DNA of 64,000 nt, from contig NZ_JAAOIV010000010.1 of NCBI RefSeq assembly GCF_011440275.1, forward strand, positions 122,560 to 186,559, written 5' to 3'. This document shows, in pieces, positions 26,959 to 36,047 of this stretch; position 1 is the stretch's first letter, and each line of letters opens with the position of its first letter. The translations under genes and the position numbers were made by a program. The notes under the pieces are model-generated. The model did not search any database. It saw nothing but the letters and a program-made list of their open reading frames with translations, and was not told the DNA's origin. This DNA comes from Metallococcus carri (lineage in GTDB: Bacteria; Actinomycetota; Actinomycetes; Actinomycetales; Dermatophilaceae).

Positions 26959-28084
26959 GGTCGGCCACGTCCGACACATCGTGCGAGGCCGCTGCGACCT
27001 GCACGGTCGCGATGTCCGGGTGCGACGCGCTGAACGACTCGATCAACTGCGCATGCCGTATGCCGAGTTCGGTCACCGTCGCGTGCAAGGTCAGCAGGTC
27101 CGCGGTGTCGCTGGGCTGCCAACCGCGCGGGCGACCGGCCTGTTCGGTCAGTGTCTCGGCCGCGGCGAGCGCCCGGCCCGCCGACAGGGACGGGACATAG
27201 GTCATCTGCACGCGGTTGAGCACCACGCCGGCGAGCGGCATACCGTCCTGATCTAGTCGGTCCACGAAGAACGCCGCCTCGCGCAGCGCATCGCGCTCCG
27301 GGGTGGCGACCACGACGAAGGCCGTGCTGCGATCGGCGAGCAGGGCATAGGTCGCATCGGCGCGCTCGCGGAAGCCGCCGAACATCGTGTCGAGCGCGGC
27401 CACGAAGGCCTGCGCGTCGCGCAACATGTCGCCACCGATGATCTTGGACATCACCGCAGTCACCGAGCTGACGCCGACGTTGACGGCCTTGAGGTAGGCG
27501 CGCCCACCGCGCCGGGCCGGTGCCCCGAGCAGCCGGATCACCTTGCCGTCGAGGAAGCTGCCGAGCCGTTGCGGTGCGTCCAGGAAGTCCAGCGCCGACC
27601 GCGAGGGCGGGGTGTCCACCACGATCAGGTCCCAACGCGGTGACCCGTCCGCGGCCCGCTCGGCGTGTAACTGTCCGAGCCGCTCCATCGCCATATATTC
27701 CTGCGTGCCCGCGAACGAGCTGGAGACCGCTTGGTAGAAGGGGTTGGCCAGGATCTGCTGGGCCTTGGCCGGCTCCGCATGCCGCAGCACCACCTCATCG
27801 AAGGTGCGCTTCATGTCGAGCATCATCGCGTCGAGGCGGCCGCCATTGGCGGGGTCGATCGCGGTCACCTGGGCCGGCTCGTTGCCGAGTTGCTCCAGCC
27901 CGATCGCCTGCGCGAGCCGCTTGGCCGGGTCGATGGTGAGCACGGCGACCGAGCGGCCGGACTCGGCGGCCCGGACCGCGATGGCCGCGGCGGTGGTGGT
28001 CTTGCCGACACCCCCGGCGCCGCAGCACACGATCGTGCGCAGGTTGGGGTCGTCGATCAGGGCGCCGATCTGCAGGTCGGTCAT
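26927..28084 (-). CDS. ArsA-like P-loop ATPase (Rv3680 homologue)
   Basis: 385 residues. The deviant Walker A CGAGGVGKTT is at 21-30, LTIDPAKR near 49 and LIVVDTPPSRSALDFLD near 155, typical of the ArsA/GET3 SIMIBI class. It works with the upstream paralogue as a two-subunit ATPase. The mycobacterial pair Rv3679/Rv3680 is described as an anion-transporter-like ATPase linked to detoxification. Its start overlaps the stop of the partner by 4 bp (ATGA). No arsenic-specific cysteine triad is seen, so arsenite export is unlikely. Confidence 0.9.
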   Translation of the reverse strand: MTDLQIGALIDDPNLRTIVCCGAGGVGKTTTAAAIAVRAAESGRSVAVLTIDPAKRLAQAIGLEQLGNEPAQVTAIDPANGGRLDAMMLDMKRTFDEVVLRHAEPAKAQQILANPFYQAVSSSFAGTQEYMAMERLGQLHAERAADGSPRWDLIVVDTPPSRSALDFLDAPQRLGSFLDGKVIRLLGAPARRGGRAYLKAVNVGVSSVTAVMSKIIGGDMLRDAQAFVAALDTMFGGFRERADATYALLADRSTAFVVVATPERDALREAAFFVDRLDQDGMPLAGVVLNRVQMTYVPSLSAGRALAAAETLTEQAGRPRGWQPSDTADLLTLHATVTELGIRHAQLIESFSASHPDIATVQVAAASHDVSDVADLRQMGAELAG

Positions 28085-29064
28085 CGCATCTCCTCCCGGA
28101 TGACGGTCGCGAGCGTCCCGAGACCGCCCGCCTCGATCCCGGCGGGCAACAGCGGCAGGTGGCAGGTCGGCATACCGAGGGCATCGAGCGCGGAGCGCTG
28201 CTCGTCCTGCAGCGCCAGCCGGTCGCGCAGGTCCAGGCCGCCCTGGGTGAGTCCGCCGACGAGGGTGGGCCCGACGCGCAGGCCGGCCGTGCGCAGGTCC
28301 TCTTCGAGCGGGGCGATGGCGCTGTCGTCGGCGAGCATGTCCAGGGCCTCGGGGCGCAGCAGCGGCGCCCGCTCGGCGTTGACGAAGAGCTCGCCGAGTC
28401 GCAAACCGAGGCCGCGCAGCTCGTCGGCCGCCTCGACGGTCTCCTGCACGGGCATCTCCTCGAGCAAGGTGACCAGGTGGACCCGCGTCGCGGGGCCGCG
28501 CAGCAGCGCCATCATGTCGTCCGCTTGCGATTTCACCGGCCCGGCCTTGGCCAGGTGGGCGACCTCCTCGGACACATTGAGGAATTTGCCGACCCGCCCG
28601 GTCGGCGGCGCGTCGAGCACGACCGCGTCATAGATCTGCTGGTCCTGCGCGCCGCGGCGGCCGGTGCGGCGGCGGACCGCTTCATAAACCCGGCCGAGCA
28701 GCAGCACATCCCGCACGCCGGGCGCCAGGGTGGTGGCGAAGTCGACCACGCCGAACCGGTCGAGCACACTGCCGGCCAGCCCGAGCTTGTAGAACATCCG
28801 CAGGTATTCGGCGAAGGCGACCTTGGCGTCGACCGACAGGCCCCACACCTGGCCGCCGTCCAGCCCGCGGGCGACGCGGACCTCCCGCTCACCGAGCGGT
28901 GGCACGTCGAAGACCTGGCACAACCCCTGCCGGCCTTCCACCTCGGCCACCAGGACGTGCTGCCCCTGCGCGGCGAGCGCGGTCGCCAGTGCGGCGGCGA
29001 CCGTCGTCTTGCCGGTGCCACCCTTGCCCGTCACGATGTGCAGCCGCACCCCGTCCCACGTCAT
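28081..29064 (-). CDS. ArsA-like P-loop ATPase (Rv3679 homologue)
   Basis: 327 residues from ATG 29064 (the longer open frame upstream is unsupported). The P-loop TGKGGTGKTT is at 12-21, and VVLDAPPTGRVGKFLNVSEE lies near 170. It belongs to the same SIMIBI ATPase class as the next gene and is the first of the pair. The two probably form a heterodimer in the cytosol handling a client or anion not yet known. The genes lie head-to-tail in the conserved block that also holds whiB4 and ponA2. Confidence 0.9.
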   Translation of the reverse strand: MTWDGVRLHIVTGKGGTGKTTVAAALATALAAQGQHVLVAEVEGRQGLCQVFDVPPLGEREVRVARGLDGGQVWGLSVDAKVAFAEYLRMFYKLGLAGSVLDRFGVVDFATTLAPGVRDVLLLGRVYEAVRRRTGRRGAQDQQIYDAVVLDAPPTGRVGKFLNVSEEVAHLAKAGPVKSQADDMMALLRGPATRVHLVTLLEEMPVQETVEAADELRGLGLRLGELFVNAERAPLLRPEALDMLADDSAIAPLEEDLRTAGLRVGPTLVGGLTQGGLDLRDRLALQDEQRSALDALGMPTCHLPLLPAGIEAGGLGTLATVIREEMR

Positions 29065-29074
29065 ACCGGTCAGG

Positions 29075-29791
29075 CTAAATGGCGAGCAGCGAGCGGACGG
29101 CGTCGAGGGATGTGACGAAGGCCTCGGTGCGTGGGTCGATCGGTGCGTAGTGGTCGACGCCGGGCAGCTCACGCAGGGTGCTGCCCGGCACCGCGCGGTG
29201 GTAGCTGCGCGACACCTCGACCGGCACTTGCTCGTCGCGATCCCCGTGCAGAGCGATCACCGGCGCAGGTGCGGCGCCAAGGAGCAGCGGGTCGGCGTCC
29301 GCCGGGGTCGGGCCACCGAAGAGTGCCTCGACCGCGCCATTGCCGAGGTCGAGCTCACGGCACAGCGCCAGGTCGAGGCAGCCGCCGAGAGAGACCGCAC
29401 CGGCGAGGCCGGCCGCGATGCGCTGGTGCAACGCCCACGCCACGAGTTGGCCGCCCGCCGAATGACCGACGAGCACAGCCCGCTCCGGCAGGTGCGGGTG
29501 GGAGCGGATGGTGGCCAACGCGGCGCGCAGGTCGGCGGCCAGGTGCGGCCAGCCGGCCCGCCGGGCCCGCCGGTATTCCGGCACGGCCACGTGGAAGCCG
29601 GCCTCGGCGAAACCCTCCGCCTGCGCCGCGGCATGACTGCGGTCGTATGCCGGCTTCCAGAACCCGCCGTGCACCACGATGACGAGGGCGCCGAGGGCGG
29701 GCACGCGAGGCAGGCGGACGTCATACACCTGGTCGGCGAAGGCGCCGTAGGAGATCGTCTCGTCCGGTCGCCGGGTGACCCTGTCGGTCAT
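29075..29791 (-). CDS. Alpha/beta hydrolase (kynurenine formamidase-like)
   Basis: 238 residues from ATG 29791, which has a strong GGAGG 5 bases upstream. Motifs: oxyanion HGGFW near 55, nucleophile GHSAGGQ near 125, an aspartate in HGDRDEQVP near 196, and a histidine in GVDHYAP near 222. The HGG[FYW]W oxyanion motif recalls kynurenine formamidase, but many small esterases share it. It is upstream of and in line with the ArsA pair (10 bp), and divergent from the FAD oxidoreductase. Confidence 0.87.
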   Translation of the reverse strand: MTDRVTRRPDETISYGAFADQVYDVRLPRVPALGALVIVVHGGFWKPAYDRSHAAAQAEGFAEAGFHVAVPEYRRARRAGWPHLAADLRAALATIRSHPHLPERAVLVGHSAGGQLVAWALHQRIAAGLAGAVSLGGCLDLALCRELDLGNGAVEALFGGPTPADADPLLLGAAPAPVIALHGDRDEQVPVEVSRSYHRAVPGSTLRELPGVDHYAPIDPRTEAFVTSLDAVRSLLAI

Positions 29792-29870
29792 CGGACCTCC
29801 TACTTGCGCGTACCGTCGGCACGGGCCTAGGCATGGCCCGATCAATTGCTTGCGAGCCTAGGAGGCGAGG

Positions 29871-31154
29871 ATGCGTCAGACGCCATTGCGTCCGGTGCAG
29901 GGCAGCGGTGCTGCCCACGTGGTGGTCATCGGCGGCGGAATGGTCGGTCTGTCGACCGCGTGGTTCCTGCAGGAGCGTGGCGTCGAGGTGACGGTCGTCG
30001 AGCGCTCGAGCATCGCCGCGGGCAGCTCGTGGGGCAACGCCGGCTGGATCTCGCCCGGGCTGTGCGTGCCGCTCTCGGACCCCTCGGTCCTCAAATACGG
30101 CCTCAAGGCGGTGCTCGACCCCAACTCGCCGCTCTTCGTGCCGCTCACCCCGGACCGCCACCTGGCGTCCTTCATGCTCGGCTTCGCGCGCCGCTGCACC
30201 CCGGGTCAGTGGAAGCGCACGATGGACAAATTCGTGCCCGTCAACCGGCTGGCGATCAGCGCCTACGACGAGCTGGAAACCGGTGGCGTGCAAGCGGTTT
30301 CGCATGACGCGCCGATCATGGCGGCCTTCCGGCGCGCCGCGGACGCCGCCGGTCTGGAGCACGAGATCGAGCTGATCCACGAGGCCGGTCTGGAGCTTGA
30401 GGCGACCGAGGTCGACAACGCCACGCTGCGCGCCGAACTGCCGATCGTCAGCGCCGACGTCGAGCGGGCGATCCGGCTCGGCGGCCAGCGCTATATCGAT
30501 CCGGGCGCGTATGTCGAAGCCCTCGCCTCCGCGGTCGAGCAGCGCGGCGGGCGGATGGTCATCGGGTCCAACGCCCGCGCGCTGCGGCACGGCCCGCACG
30601 GTGTCACCGTCGAGATGGTGAGCGGCGAACCGATCTCCGGCGACGCGGTGGTCATCGCGACCGGCGCGTGGCTGCCGACCCTGGCCAAGCCGTGCGGCGT
30701 CAGGGTGCCCTTGCGGGCCGGGCGCGGTTACTCGTTCTCGGTGGCGGTCACCGAGGCATCCGCCCGGCCGGTGCCCTGCCCGGTCTACTTCCCCTACGAG
30801 CGGGTCGCCTGCACGCCGTATGGCGATCGCCTGCGCGTCGGCGGCACGATGGAGTTCGCCGGCACCGAGGACCCGCTCAACCCCGACCGGGTGGACGCGA
30901 TCGTCCGCTCCGCGACGCCGTTGCTGTCCGGGGTCGACTGGGATGACCCGCGCGATGTGTGGGTGGGTTCGCGGCCGGTCACCGTCGACGGGTTGCCGCT
31001 CATCGGCGCGACCAAGGTGCCCAATGTCTATGTCAACGGTGGGCACGGCATGTGGGGCATCACCCTCGGGCCGCTGTCGGGCAAGCTGCTCGCCGAGCAG
31101 ATGGTGACTGGCGTGGTGCCGGAGCAGCTGCGCCCCTTCAACCCCACGCGCTGA
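29871..31154 (+). CDS. FAD-dependent D-amino-acid dehydrogenase-like oxidoreductase
   Basis: 427 residues of the DAO family. The FAD-binding VVVIGGGMVGLSTAW is at about 17-31, then ERSSIAAGSSWGNAGWISPG, and near the C-terminus GHGMWGITLGPLSGKLLAE. These match the DadA branch, which oxidises D-amino acids to oxo acids and feeds electrons to the respiratory chain. A role beside the divergent formamidase-like hydrolase in amino-acid breakdown is possible but unproven. Confidence 0.85.
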   Translation: MRQTPLRPVQGSGAAHVVVIGGGMVGLSTAWFLQERGVEVTVVERSSIAAGSSWGNAGWISPGLCVPLSDPSVLKYGLKAVLDPNSPLFVPLTPDRHLASFMLGFARRCTPGQWKRTMDKFVPVNRLAISAYDELETGGVQAVSHDAPIMAAFRRAADAAGLEHEIELIHEAGLELEATEVDNATLRAELPIVSADVERAIRLGGQRYIDPGAYVEALASAVEQRGGRMVIGSNARALRHGPHGVTVEMVSGEPISGDAVVIATGAWLPTLAKPCGVRVPLRAGRGYSFSVAVTEASARPVPCPVYFPYERVACTPYGDRLRVGGTMEFAGTEDPLNPDRVDAIVRSATPLLSGVDWDDPRDVWVGSRPVTVDGLPLIGATKVPNVYVNGGHGMWGITLGPLSGKLLAEQMVTGVVPEQLRPFNPTR

Positions 31155-31198
31155 CCGCACTACCGTTGCGGCATACGACCTCGACGAAGGAGAACGAC

Positions 31199-31357
31199 GT
31201 GACCAAGTGGGAGTACGCGACCGTGCCCCTGATCGTGCACGCGACCAAGCAGATCCTCGACCAGTGGGGCGAGGACGGCTGGGAGCTCGTGCAGGTGCTG
31301 AGCGGCGACAGCGGCAACCTGGTGGCCTACCTCAAGCGACCCAAGGGCGGTCAGTGA
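31199..31357 (+). CDS. DUF4177 small protein
   Basis: 52 residues from a GTG at 31199 with GAAGGAG just upstream. The sequence TKWEYATVPLIVH, then DQWGEDGWELVQVL, is the DUF4177 signature, and the length is normal. Its stop overlaps the RidA start. It corresponds to Rv3678A in the mycobacterial block. The function is unknown. Confidence 0.85.
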   Translation: MTKWEYATVPLIVHATKQILDQWGEDGWELVQVLSGDSGNLVAYLKRPKGGQ

Positions 31358-31815
31358 TGTCGCAGGTCGAGGACCGGCTCGCTGAGCTTGGGCTGAGCAT
31401 CCCCGCGGTCGCCGCGCCCGTCGCCGCCTATGTGCCGGTGATCCGGGACGGCAACCTGGTGATGACCTCCGGCCAGCTGCCGATGATCGACGGCGAACTC
31501 GCCGCCACCGGCAAGGTCGGCGCCGAGGTGTCGCAGGAGGACGCGTCCAAGCACGCCCGCACCTGCGCGCTCAACGCGATCGCCGCGGTCAAGAGCATCG
31601 TGGACGACCTCGACACCGTCCGGGTGATCAAGGTGGTCGGCTTCGTCGCGAGCGACCCGTCGTTCACCGGTCAGCCGGGTGTCATCAACGGCGCCTCCGA
31701 GCTCATCGCGCAGGCCTTCGGCGACAAGGGCCAGCACGCCCGCTCCGCGGTGGGCGTGGCGGTGCTGCCGCTCGACGCGCCGGTCGAGGTCGAAATCACC
31801 TGCAGCGTCTCCTGA
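31357..31815 (+). CDS. RidA-family protein
   Basis: 152 residues of the RidA/YjgF family: VTSGQLPM-type strand (here VMTSGQLPMIDG near 30) and a C-terminal region with VEVEITCSV. The family hydrolyses reactive enamine or imine intermediates to protect PLP enzymes, although this longer subgroup may differ. The TGATG junction with the previous gene indicates coupling. It matches Rv3678c. Confidence 0.88.
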   Translation: MSQVEDRLAELGLSIPAVAAPVAAYVPVIRDGNLVMTSGQLPMIDGELAATGKVGAEVSQEDASKHARTCALNAIAAVKSIVDDLDTVRVIKVVGFVASDPSFTGQPGVINGASELIAQAFGDKGQHARSAVGVAVLPLDAPVEVEITCSVS

Positions 31816-31818
31816 GGT

Positions 31819-32640
31819 ATGCCGGAAGTCGTGGTCCGGGGGGCGCTCGCCGAGTCGGCCCGTGCCTGGCTGGCGGCTGGGCGCCCCACCGGACCACCGC
31901 CGCGGCCAGCGTCGACGGTGATGCTGGTGCGCGATGCCGAAACACCCTGTGGCACAGAGGTTTTCATGCTGCGCCGGGTGTCCTCGATGGCGTTCGCGCC
32001 GTCGATGTGGGTCTTCCCCGGGGGTGGCGTCGACCCGCGTGATGCGGGAGCCAGTGACTGGGTGGGGCCGGAGCCACCGGCCTGGGCGGCCCGGATGGAG
32101 GTGCCTGCGGCGACCGCCGCGGAGCTGGTGATGGCTGCGGCCAGGGAGGTCTTCGAGGAGACCGGAGTGCTGCTCGCGGGCTCGCCGACGGCGGTGGCCG
32201 CCCCGGCCGCCGACTGGCCGGCCGCCCGGGAGGCGCTGGTCGCCCGCGAGCTGTCCTTTGCCGAGTTTCTCGCCGCTCGGGGGCTGCGGCTGCGCGCCGA
32301 CCTGCTGGCGCTGCAGGACCACTGGATCACTCCCGAATTCGAGCCCCGGCGCTATGACACCTGGTTCTTCGCCGCGGTGATGCCGCAGGGGCAGATCGCC
32401 GACGACGCGACCAGCGAGACCGACCTGGCCGAATGGGTGGACCCGGAGCGGCTGCTCGCCCAGGCCGAGGCCGGCGAAGCCGCGATGCTGCCCCCGACGG
32501 TGACCCAGCTGCGCCGGCTGGTGGGGGCGTCCTCGGTGGCGGACTTCGTTCGCCACCGCGAGCCGGTGCCGACGATCATGCCCGTGGCGGACCTGCGCGG
32601 CGAGGATGTCGTGCTGCGAACGGAGAACGCTGGTGAGTGA
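31819..32640 (+). CDS. Nudix hydrolase (NUDT19-like)
   Basis: 273 residues. The Nudix box is split: FPGGGVDPRD near 70 is separated by about 30 residues from AAREVFEETGVLL near 112. Such an insertion is typical of NUDT7/19-type enzymes acting on CoA derivatives. The catalytic EETG core is intact. Start ATG 31819 is 3 bp after the RidA stop. The 3' end overlaps the MBL gene by 8 bp. Confidence 0.85.
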   Translation: MPEVVVRGALAESARAWLAAGRPTGPPPRPASTVMLVRDAETPCGTEVFMLRRVSSMAFAPSMWVFPGGGVDPRDAGASDWVGPEPPAWAARMEVPAATAAELVMAAAREVFEETGVLLAGSPTAVAAPAADWPAAREALVARELSFAEFLAARGLRLRADLLALQDHWITPEFEPRRYDTWFFAAVMPQGQIADDATSETDLAEWVDPERLLAQAEAGEAAMLPPTVTQLRRLVGASSVADFVRHREPVPTIMPVADLRGEDVVLRTENAGE

Positions 32641-33451
32641 CACCCCCTGGACCGGAGGCCGCGTGAGCGAGCGCGCCACGGTCGTGTTGTGCCCCAACCC
32701 GGGACCGATGACCCTCGAGGGCACCAACACCTGGGTGCTGCACTCACCCTCCACGAACGAAGCGGTCGTCATCGACCCCGGCCCGCTCGACGAGGACCAC
32801 CTGCAGCGGGTGCTGCGGTATGCCGACGAGCTCGGCGCCCGGATCGCCCTCACCCTGCTCACCCATCACCACCACGACCACGCCGAATCGGCCGACCGCT
32901 GGGCCACGCTCACCGGTGCGCCGATCCGCGGCGCCGGGCGGGGTCGCCCCTTCGTCCACGAGGAGCGGATCGAGGTGGGCGACATCACGATCCGGGTGCT
33001 GCTCACCCCGGGGCACACCGCCGACTCGGTGTCCTTCGTCTGGGCTGCGGAGCGCCTGATGCTCACCGGCGACACCGTGCTCGGGCGCGGCACCTCGATC
33101 GTCGCCCATCCCGACGGTGCGCTGCGCCCCTACCTGGCCTCGCTCGACCTGCTGCTCGAGGCGGCGCAGGCCGCGCCCTTGCGTCTCGGGCCGGGACACG
33201 GCCCGGTGCACGAGGACGCGAAGGCCGTGCTGTCGGCATACATCTCACATCGGCGCGACCGGCTGGAGCAGGTGCGCACGGCGCTGCGAGAAGGAGCGCA
33301 GGACGCCCCGGATGTGGCGCAGGCGGTCGTCGAGCGGGTGTATGCCGAGGTGCCCCGGTCGGTCTGGCCGGCCGCCAAGGCGACCGTGCAGGCGCAGCTG
33401 GACTATCTCAGCGAGCCCGGCGCTGCAGCCGCTCCACGTCCAGCAGAGTGA
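32633..33451 (+). CDS. MBL-fold metallo-hydrolase (Rv3677c-like)
   Basis: 272 residues from GTG 32633. The metal motif THHHHDHAES is near 85, GHTADSV with a metal histidine near 126, and later D and H ligands lie in GDTVLG and GPGHGPV. An N-terminal NPGPMTLEGTNTWVL is shared with LACTB2-like enzymes, which hydrolyse thioesters or cut RNA. Its 3' end runs 44 bp into crp on the opposite strand. Confidence 0.9.
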   Translation: MSDTPWTGGRVSERATVVLCPNPGPMTLEGTNTWVLHSPSTNEAVVIDPGPLDEDHLQRVLRYADELGARIALTLLTHHHHDHAESADRWATLTGAPIRGAGRGRPFVHEERIEVGDITIRVLLTPGHTADSVSFVWAAERLMLTGDTVLGRGTSIVAHPDGALRPYLASLDLLLEAAQAAPLRLGPGHGPVHEDAKAVLSAYISHRRDRLEQVRTALREGAQDAPDVAQAVVERVYAEVPRSVWPAAKATVQAQLDYLSEPGAAAAPRPAE

Positions 33452-34094
33452 CCGCGCGCGCCTCGAGCTTGATCCACCCGCGGGCGGAGAAGTCAGCGAG
33501 CGCCTTGTTGACGGTTTCGCGGGAGGCGCCGACCAGCTGGGCGAGCTCCTCCTGGGTGAGGTCGTGCCCGACCAGGACCCCGTCGTCGACCGGCTGACCG
33601 AATCGCTGCGACAGGTCGATCAGCGCCTTGGCGACGCGGCCCGGCACGTCGGTGAAGACCAGGTCGCCGAGTGCCTCGTTGGTGCGGCGCAGGCGGCGCG
33701 CCAAGGCGCCGAGCATCGTCATCGCCACCTCGGGCCGGGTCTTGAGGAAGTCCGCCATCGCCTCGTGGCCGAGGCCGACGAGCTCGGTGTTGGCCACGGC
33801 CGTCGCGGTCGCGGTGCGCGGGCCCGGGTCGAACAGGCTGAGCTCGCCGAGCATCTCGCCGGTGCCGAGGATGGCCAGCAGGTTCTCCCGGCCGTCGGGG
33901 GAGGTGCGGCCGAGCTTCACCTTGCCGTCGGTGATGACGTAGAGGGATTCGCCCTTCTCGCCCTCGTGGAACAGTTCCTCACCGCGGTGGATCGTGCGTG
34001 ACTGCATGCTGGCCAGCAAGGCCTCGGCGTCATCGTCGGTCAAGGCGGCAAACAAGGGCGCTCGGCGCACGGCTTCGGTGTCCACGACCAGCAT
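33408..34094 (-). CDS. crp: Crp/Fnr-family cAMP-responsive regulator
   Basis: 228 residues. The cyclic-nucleotide-binding domain spans about 15-120, including [21 protein letters not shown] with the conserved phosphate-binding arginine. A winged helix follows at about 175-215 ([20 protein letters not shown]). It is the syntenic counterpart of M. tuberculosis Crp (Rv3676), a global cAMP-dependent regulator. It is divergent from nth; the two starts are only 50 bp apart. Confidence 0.92.
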   Translation of the reverse strand: MLVVDTEAVRRAPLFAALTDDDAEALLASMQSRTIHRGEELFHEGEKGESLYVITDGKVKLGRTSPDGRENLLAILGTGEMLGELSLFDPGPRTATATAVANTELVGLGHEAMADFLKTRPEVAMTMLGALARRLRRTNEALGDLVFTDVPGRVAKALIDLSQRFGQPVDDGVLVGHDLTQEELAQLVGASRETVNKALADFSARGWIKLEARAVTLLDVERLQRRAR

Positions 34095-34144
34095 CCTGCC
34101 ACGCGCGCAACGTGATGTCGGCCACCTCGCCTATCGTGGCCGGC

Positions 34145-34903
34145 GTGAAGCGTCTCGACCTGGCGACGGAGACCCCGGTGGCGCGCACTCGCCGGGCTCG
34201 CCGCACCTACCGGACTCTGCTCGATTTCTACCCCTACGCGCATTGCGAACTCGACTTCGAGACGCCGCTGCAACTGCTCGTCGCGACGATCCTGTCGGCC
34301 CAGACCACCGACGTCGGGGTCAACAAGGTGACGCCGGTGCTCTTCGCCCGCTATCCCGACGCGGCGGCGCTCGCCGGAGCGGACCGCACGGAGCTGGAAA
34401 ATCTGCTGCGACCGACCGGCTTCTTCCGGGCCAAGGCGAACTCGGTGCAGCAACTCGGCGCCGCGCTGGTGGAGCGGTATGACGGCCAGGTCCCGCCCCG
34501 CTTGACCGACCTGGTGACGCTGCCCGGGGTGGGTCGCAAGACCGCGAATGTGGTGTTGGGCAACGCTTTTGACATCCCCGGCCTGACCGTCGACACCCAC
34601 TTCGCCCGGCTGGTGCGCCGGCTCGGCTGGACCACCGAGACCGACCCGGTCAAGATCGAGGCGGCCATCGGGTCGATGTTCCCGCGCAAGGATTGGACGA
34701 TGCTCAGCCATGTGCTGATCTTCCACGGCCGGCGCATCTGCCACGCCAAGCGCCCTGCCTGCGGAGCCTGCCCCGTCGCGCGCTGGTGTCCGTCATACGG
34801 CGACGGCGAGACCGACGAGACCACGGCGCGCAAGCTGCTGAAATTCGAGCTCGCGCCCGGTCGCGAGGACGAGCTCGCCCGGCTGCGCGAGGACGCCGTA
34901 TGA
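34145..34903 (+). CDS. nth: Endonuclease III
   Basis: 252 residues from a GTG at 34145. A TATCGT -10 box ends 7 bases before it, fitting a leaderless mRNA; an ATG at 34115 is the alternative. The helix-hairpin-helix [17 protein letters not shown] carries the catalytic lysine, VDTHFARL the catalytic aspartate, and the C-terminal [17 protein letters not shown] is the 4Fe-4S loop (C-x6-C-x2-C-x5-C). It removes oxidised pyrimidines and nicks the abasic site. It corresponds to Rv3674c. Confidence 0.93.
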   Translation: MKRLDLATETPVARTRRARRTYRTLLDFYPYAHCELDFETPLQLLVATILSAQTTDVGVNKVTPVLFARYPDAAALAGADRTELENLLRPTGFFRAKANSVQQLGAALVERYDGQVPPRLTDLVTLPGVGRKTANVVLGNAFDIPGLTVDTHFARLVRRLGWTTETDPVKIEAAIGSMFPRKDWTMLSHVLIFHGRRICHAKRPACGACPVARWCPSYGDGETDETTARKLLKFELAPGREDELARLREDAV

Positions 34904-35541
34904 CGGCTGCCCCGGTCCCGGGGTGGCTCGCCGACCTGCCCGCTCATGCCGCCCGCGAGGGTGGCTTCTTCGCTGGTTTCGGGCCGATCGAGGGGCGGCA
35001 TTCGGCGGTGCTGTTGCTCTTCGGTCCGCACACCGGCGGTGGCGAGGATGTCGTGTTGACCGAGCGGTCGGCGACCCTGCGCCAGCATGCCGGGCAGGTG
35101 TCCTTCCCGGGCGGCACGGTCGACGCGGGGGACGCCGACGACGCCGACACCGCGCTGCGCGAGGCGTGGGAGGAGACCGGGCTGGAGCGCTCGGCCGTCG
35201 AGGTCATCGGCACGCTGCCGGCGATTCCGTTGAGTGTCACCGGTTTTCGCGTGGTGCCGGTGGCGGCCTGGTGGCCGGACCCGCACCCGCTCGGTGTGCG
35301 CGACCCGGCCGAGGTGGCGCGGGTCGAGCGGGTGTCGCTGGCCGCCTTGGCCGATCCGGCGCATCGGTTCACCGCGACCCATCCGCGGCGTGGGTTCGCC
35401 GCGCCGGCCTTCGAGATCGACGGGCTCTACGTGTGGGGGTTCACCGCGATCGTGCTCGACGCGCTGCTGCACCTGTCGGGTTACGAGCGCCCCTGGGACA
35501 CCGACGACCGACGTCAGGTGCCCGATCGCTTCCTGCGCTGA
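34900..35541 (+). CDS. Nudix hydrolase (CoA pyrophosphatase-like)
   Basis: 213 residues from ATG 34900, overlapping the nth stop by 4 bp. The motif [16 protein letters not shown] followed by [11 protein letters not shown] is the combined UPF0035 and Nudix signature of CoA pyrophosphatases (NudL, NUDT7/8), which cleave CoA to phosphopantetheine and ADP. It is the Rv3672c counterpart. The thioredoxin-like gene usually between nth and this gene in mycobacteria is absent. Confidence 0.9.
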   Translation: MTAAPVPGWLADLPAHAAREGGFFAGFGPIEGRHSAVLLLFGPHTGGGEDVVLTERSATLRQHAGQVSFPGGTVDAGDADDADTALREAWEETGLERSAVEVIGTLPAIPLSVTGFRVVPVAAWWPDPHPLGVRDPAEVARVERVSLAALADPAHRFTATHPRRGFAAPAFEIDGLYVWGFTAIVLDALLHLSGYERPWDTDDRRQVPDRFLR

Positions 35542-35544
35542 CGA

Positions 35545-35587
35545 CAACACCCGGGTGAGTGCCGCGGTGGCACTCGCCCGGGTGTTG
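35545..35587. terminator. Bidirectional terminator after the Nudix gene
   Basis: A near-perfect 19-bp stem: CAACACCCGGGTGAGTGCC (35545-35563) pairs with GGCACTCGCCCGGGTGTTG (35569-35587), with one mismatch and a 5-base loop. It lies exactly between the convergent Nudix and holin-like genes and should end both transcripts. Confidence 0.9.
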
Positions 35588-35598
35588 GAAGCGTTGGC

Positions 35599-35994
35599 TC
35601 AGCTGGCCTTCGGCGGCTTGAGCGCCGAGACGGTCTTCTGGGCGTTGGCGATCGTGCGCTCGGGCTTGCCGCGCACCTTGCTGAGCGCGCTCTTGCCGAG
35701 CAGGGCCAGCACGATGGTGATGATCAGCAGCACGACGGCGACGATCAGGAAGCCCAGCCAGGTCGGCAGACCCGCGGCGACGAGTCCCCACGCGGCGGTG
35801 GTGAGGAAGAACCCGAGGGCGAAGAGGCCGAAGAGCCCGGCGCCGGCCAGCAGCCCGGCCCCCTTGCCGCCCTTGGCGACGTCAGCCTGGATCTCGAGCT
35901 TCGCGAGCTGGATCTCGCCCTTGACGATCGAGGAAAGGTCACCCGATGCGTCGGCGACGAGTTGGCCGAGCGTGCGCTCGTTATCGCGGGCCAT
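35599..35994 (-). CDS. Phage-holin-family (DUF1469) membrane protein
   Basis: 131 residues from ATG 35994, with AAGGAG 5 bases upstream; the GTG two codons earlier sits on that site. A helical cytosolic N-terminus (GQLVADASGDLSSIVKGEI) is followed by two membrane helices (about 48-72 and 77-98) and a basic tail. This is the Phage_holin_3_6 family, widespread in actinobacteria with no shown lysis role. It occupies the place of the Rv3669-type membrane gene. Confidence 0.85.
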   Translation of the reverse strand: MARDNERTLGQLVADASGDLSSIVKGEIQLAKLEIQADVAKGGKGAGLLAGAGLFGLFALGFFLTTAAWGLVAAGLPTWLGFLIVAVVLLIITIVLALLGKSALSKVRGKPERTIANAQKTVSALKPPKAS

Positions 35995-36047
35995 GTGCAC
36001 TCCTTAACGGTCCGTCGTGACGGCGCCGAAGCGCCGCGGTTCGCCCG

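Noticed and set aside
26882..26979. Open frame with repeated CARWAPNWPAEP across the 39-bp duplication
   Set aside because: It is a shadow of the ArsA-like gene end; the repeat is at DNA level.
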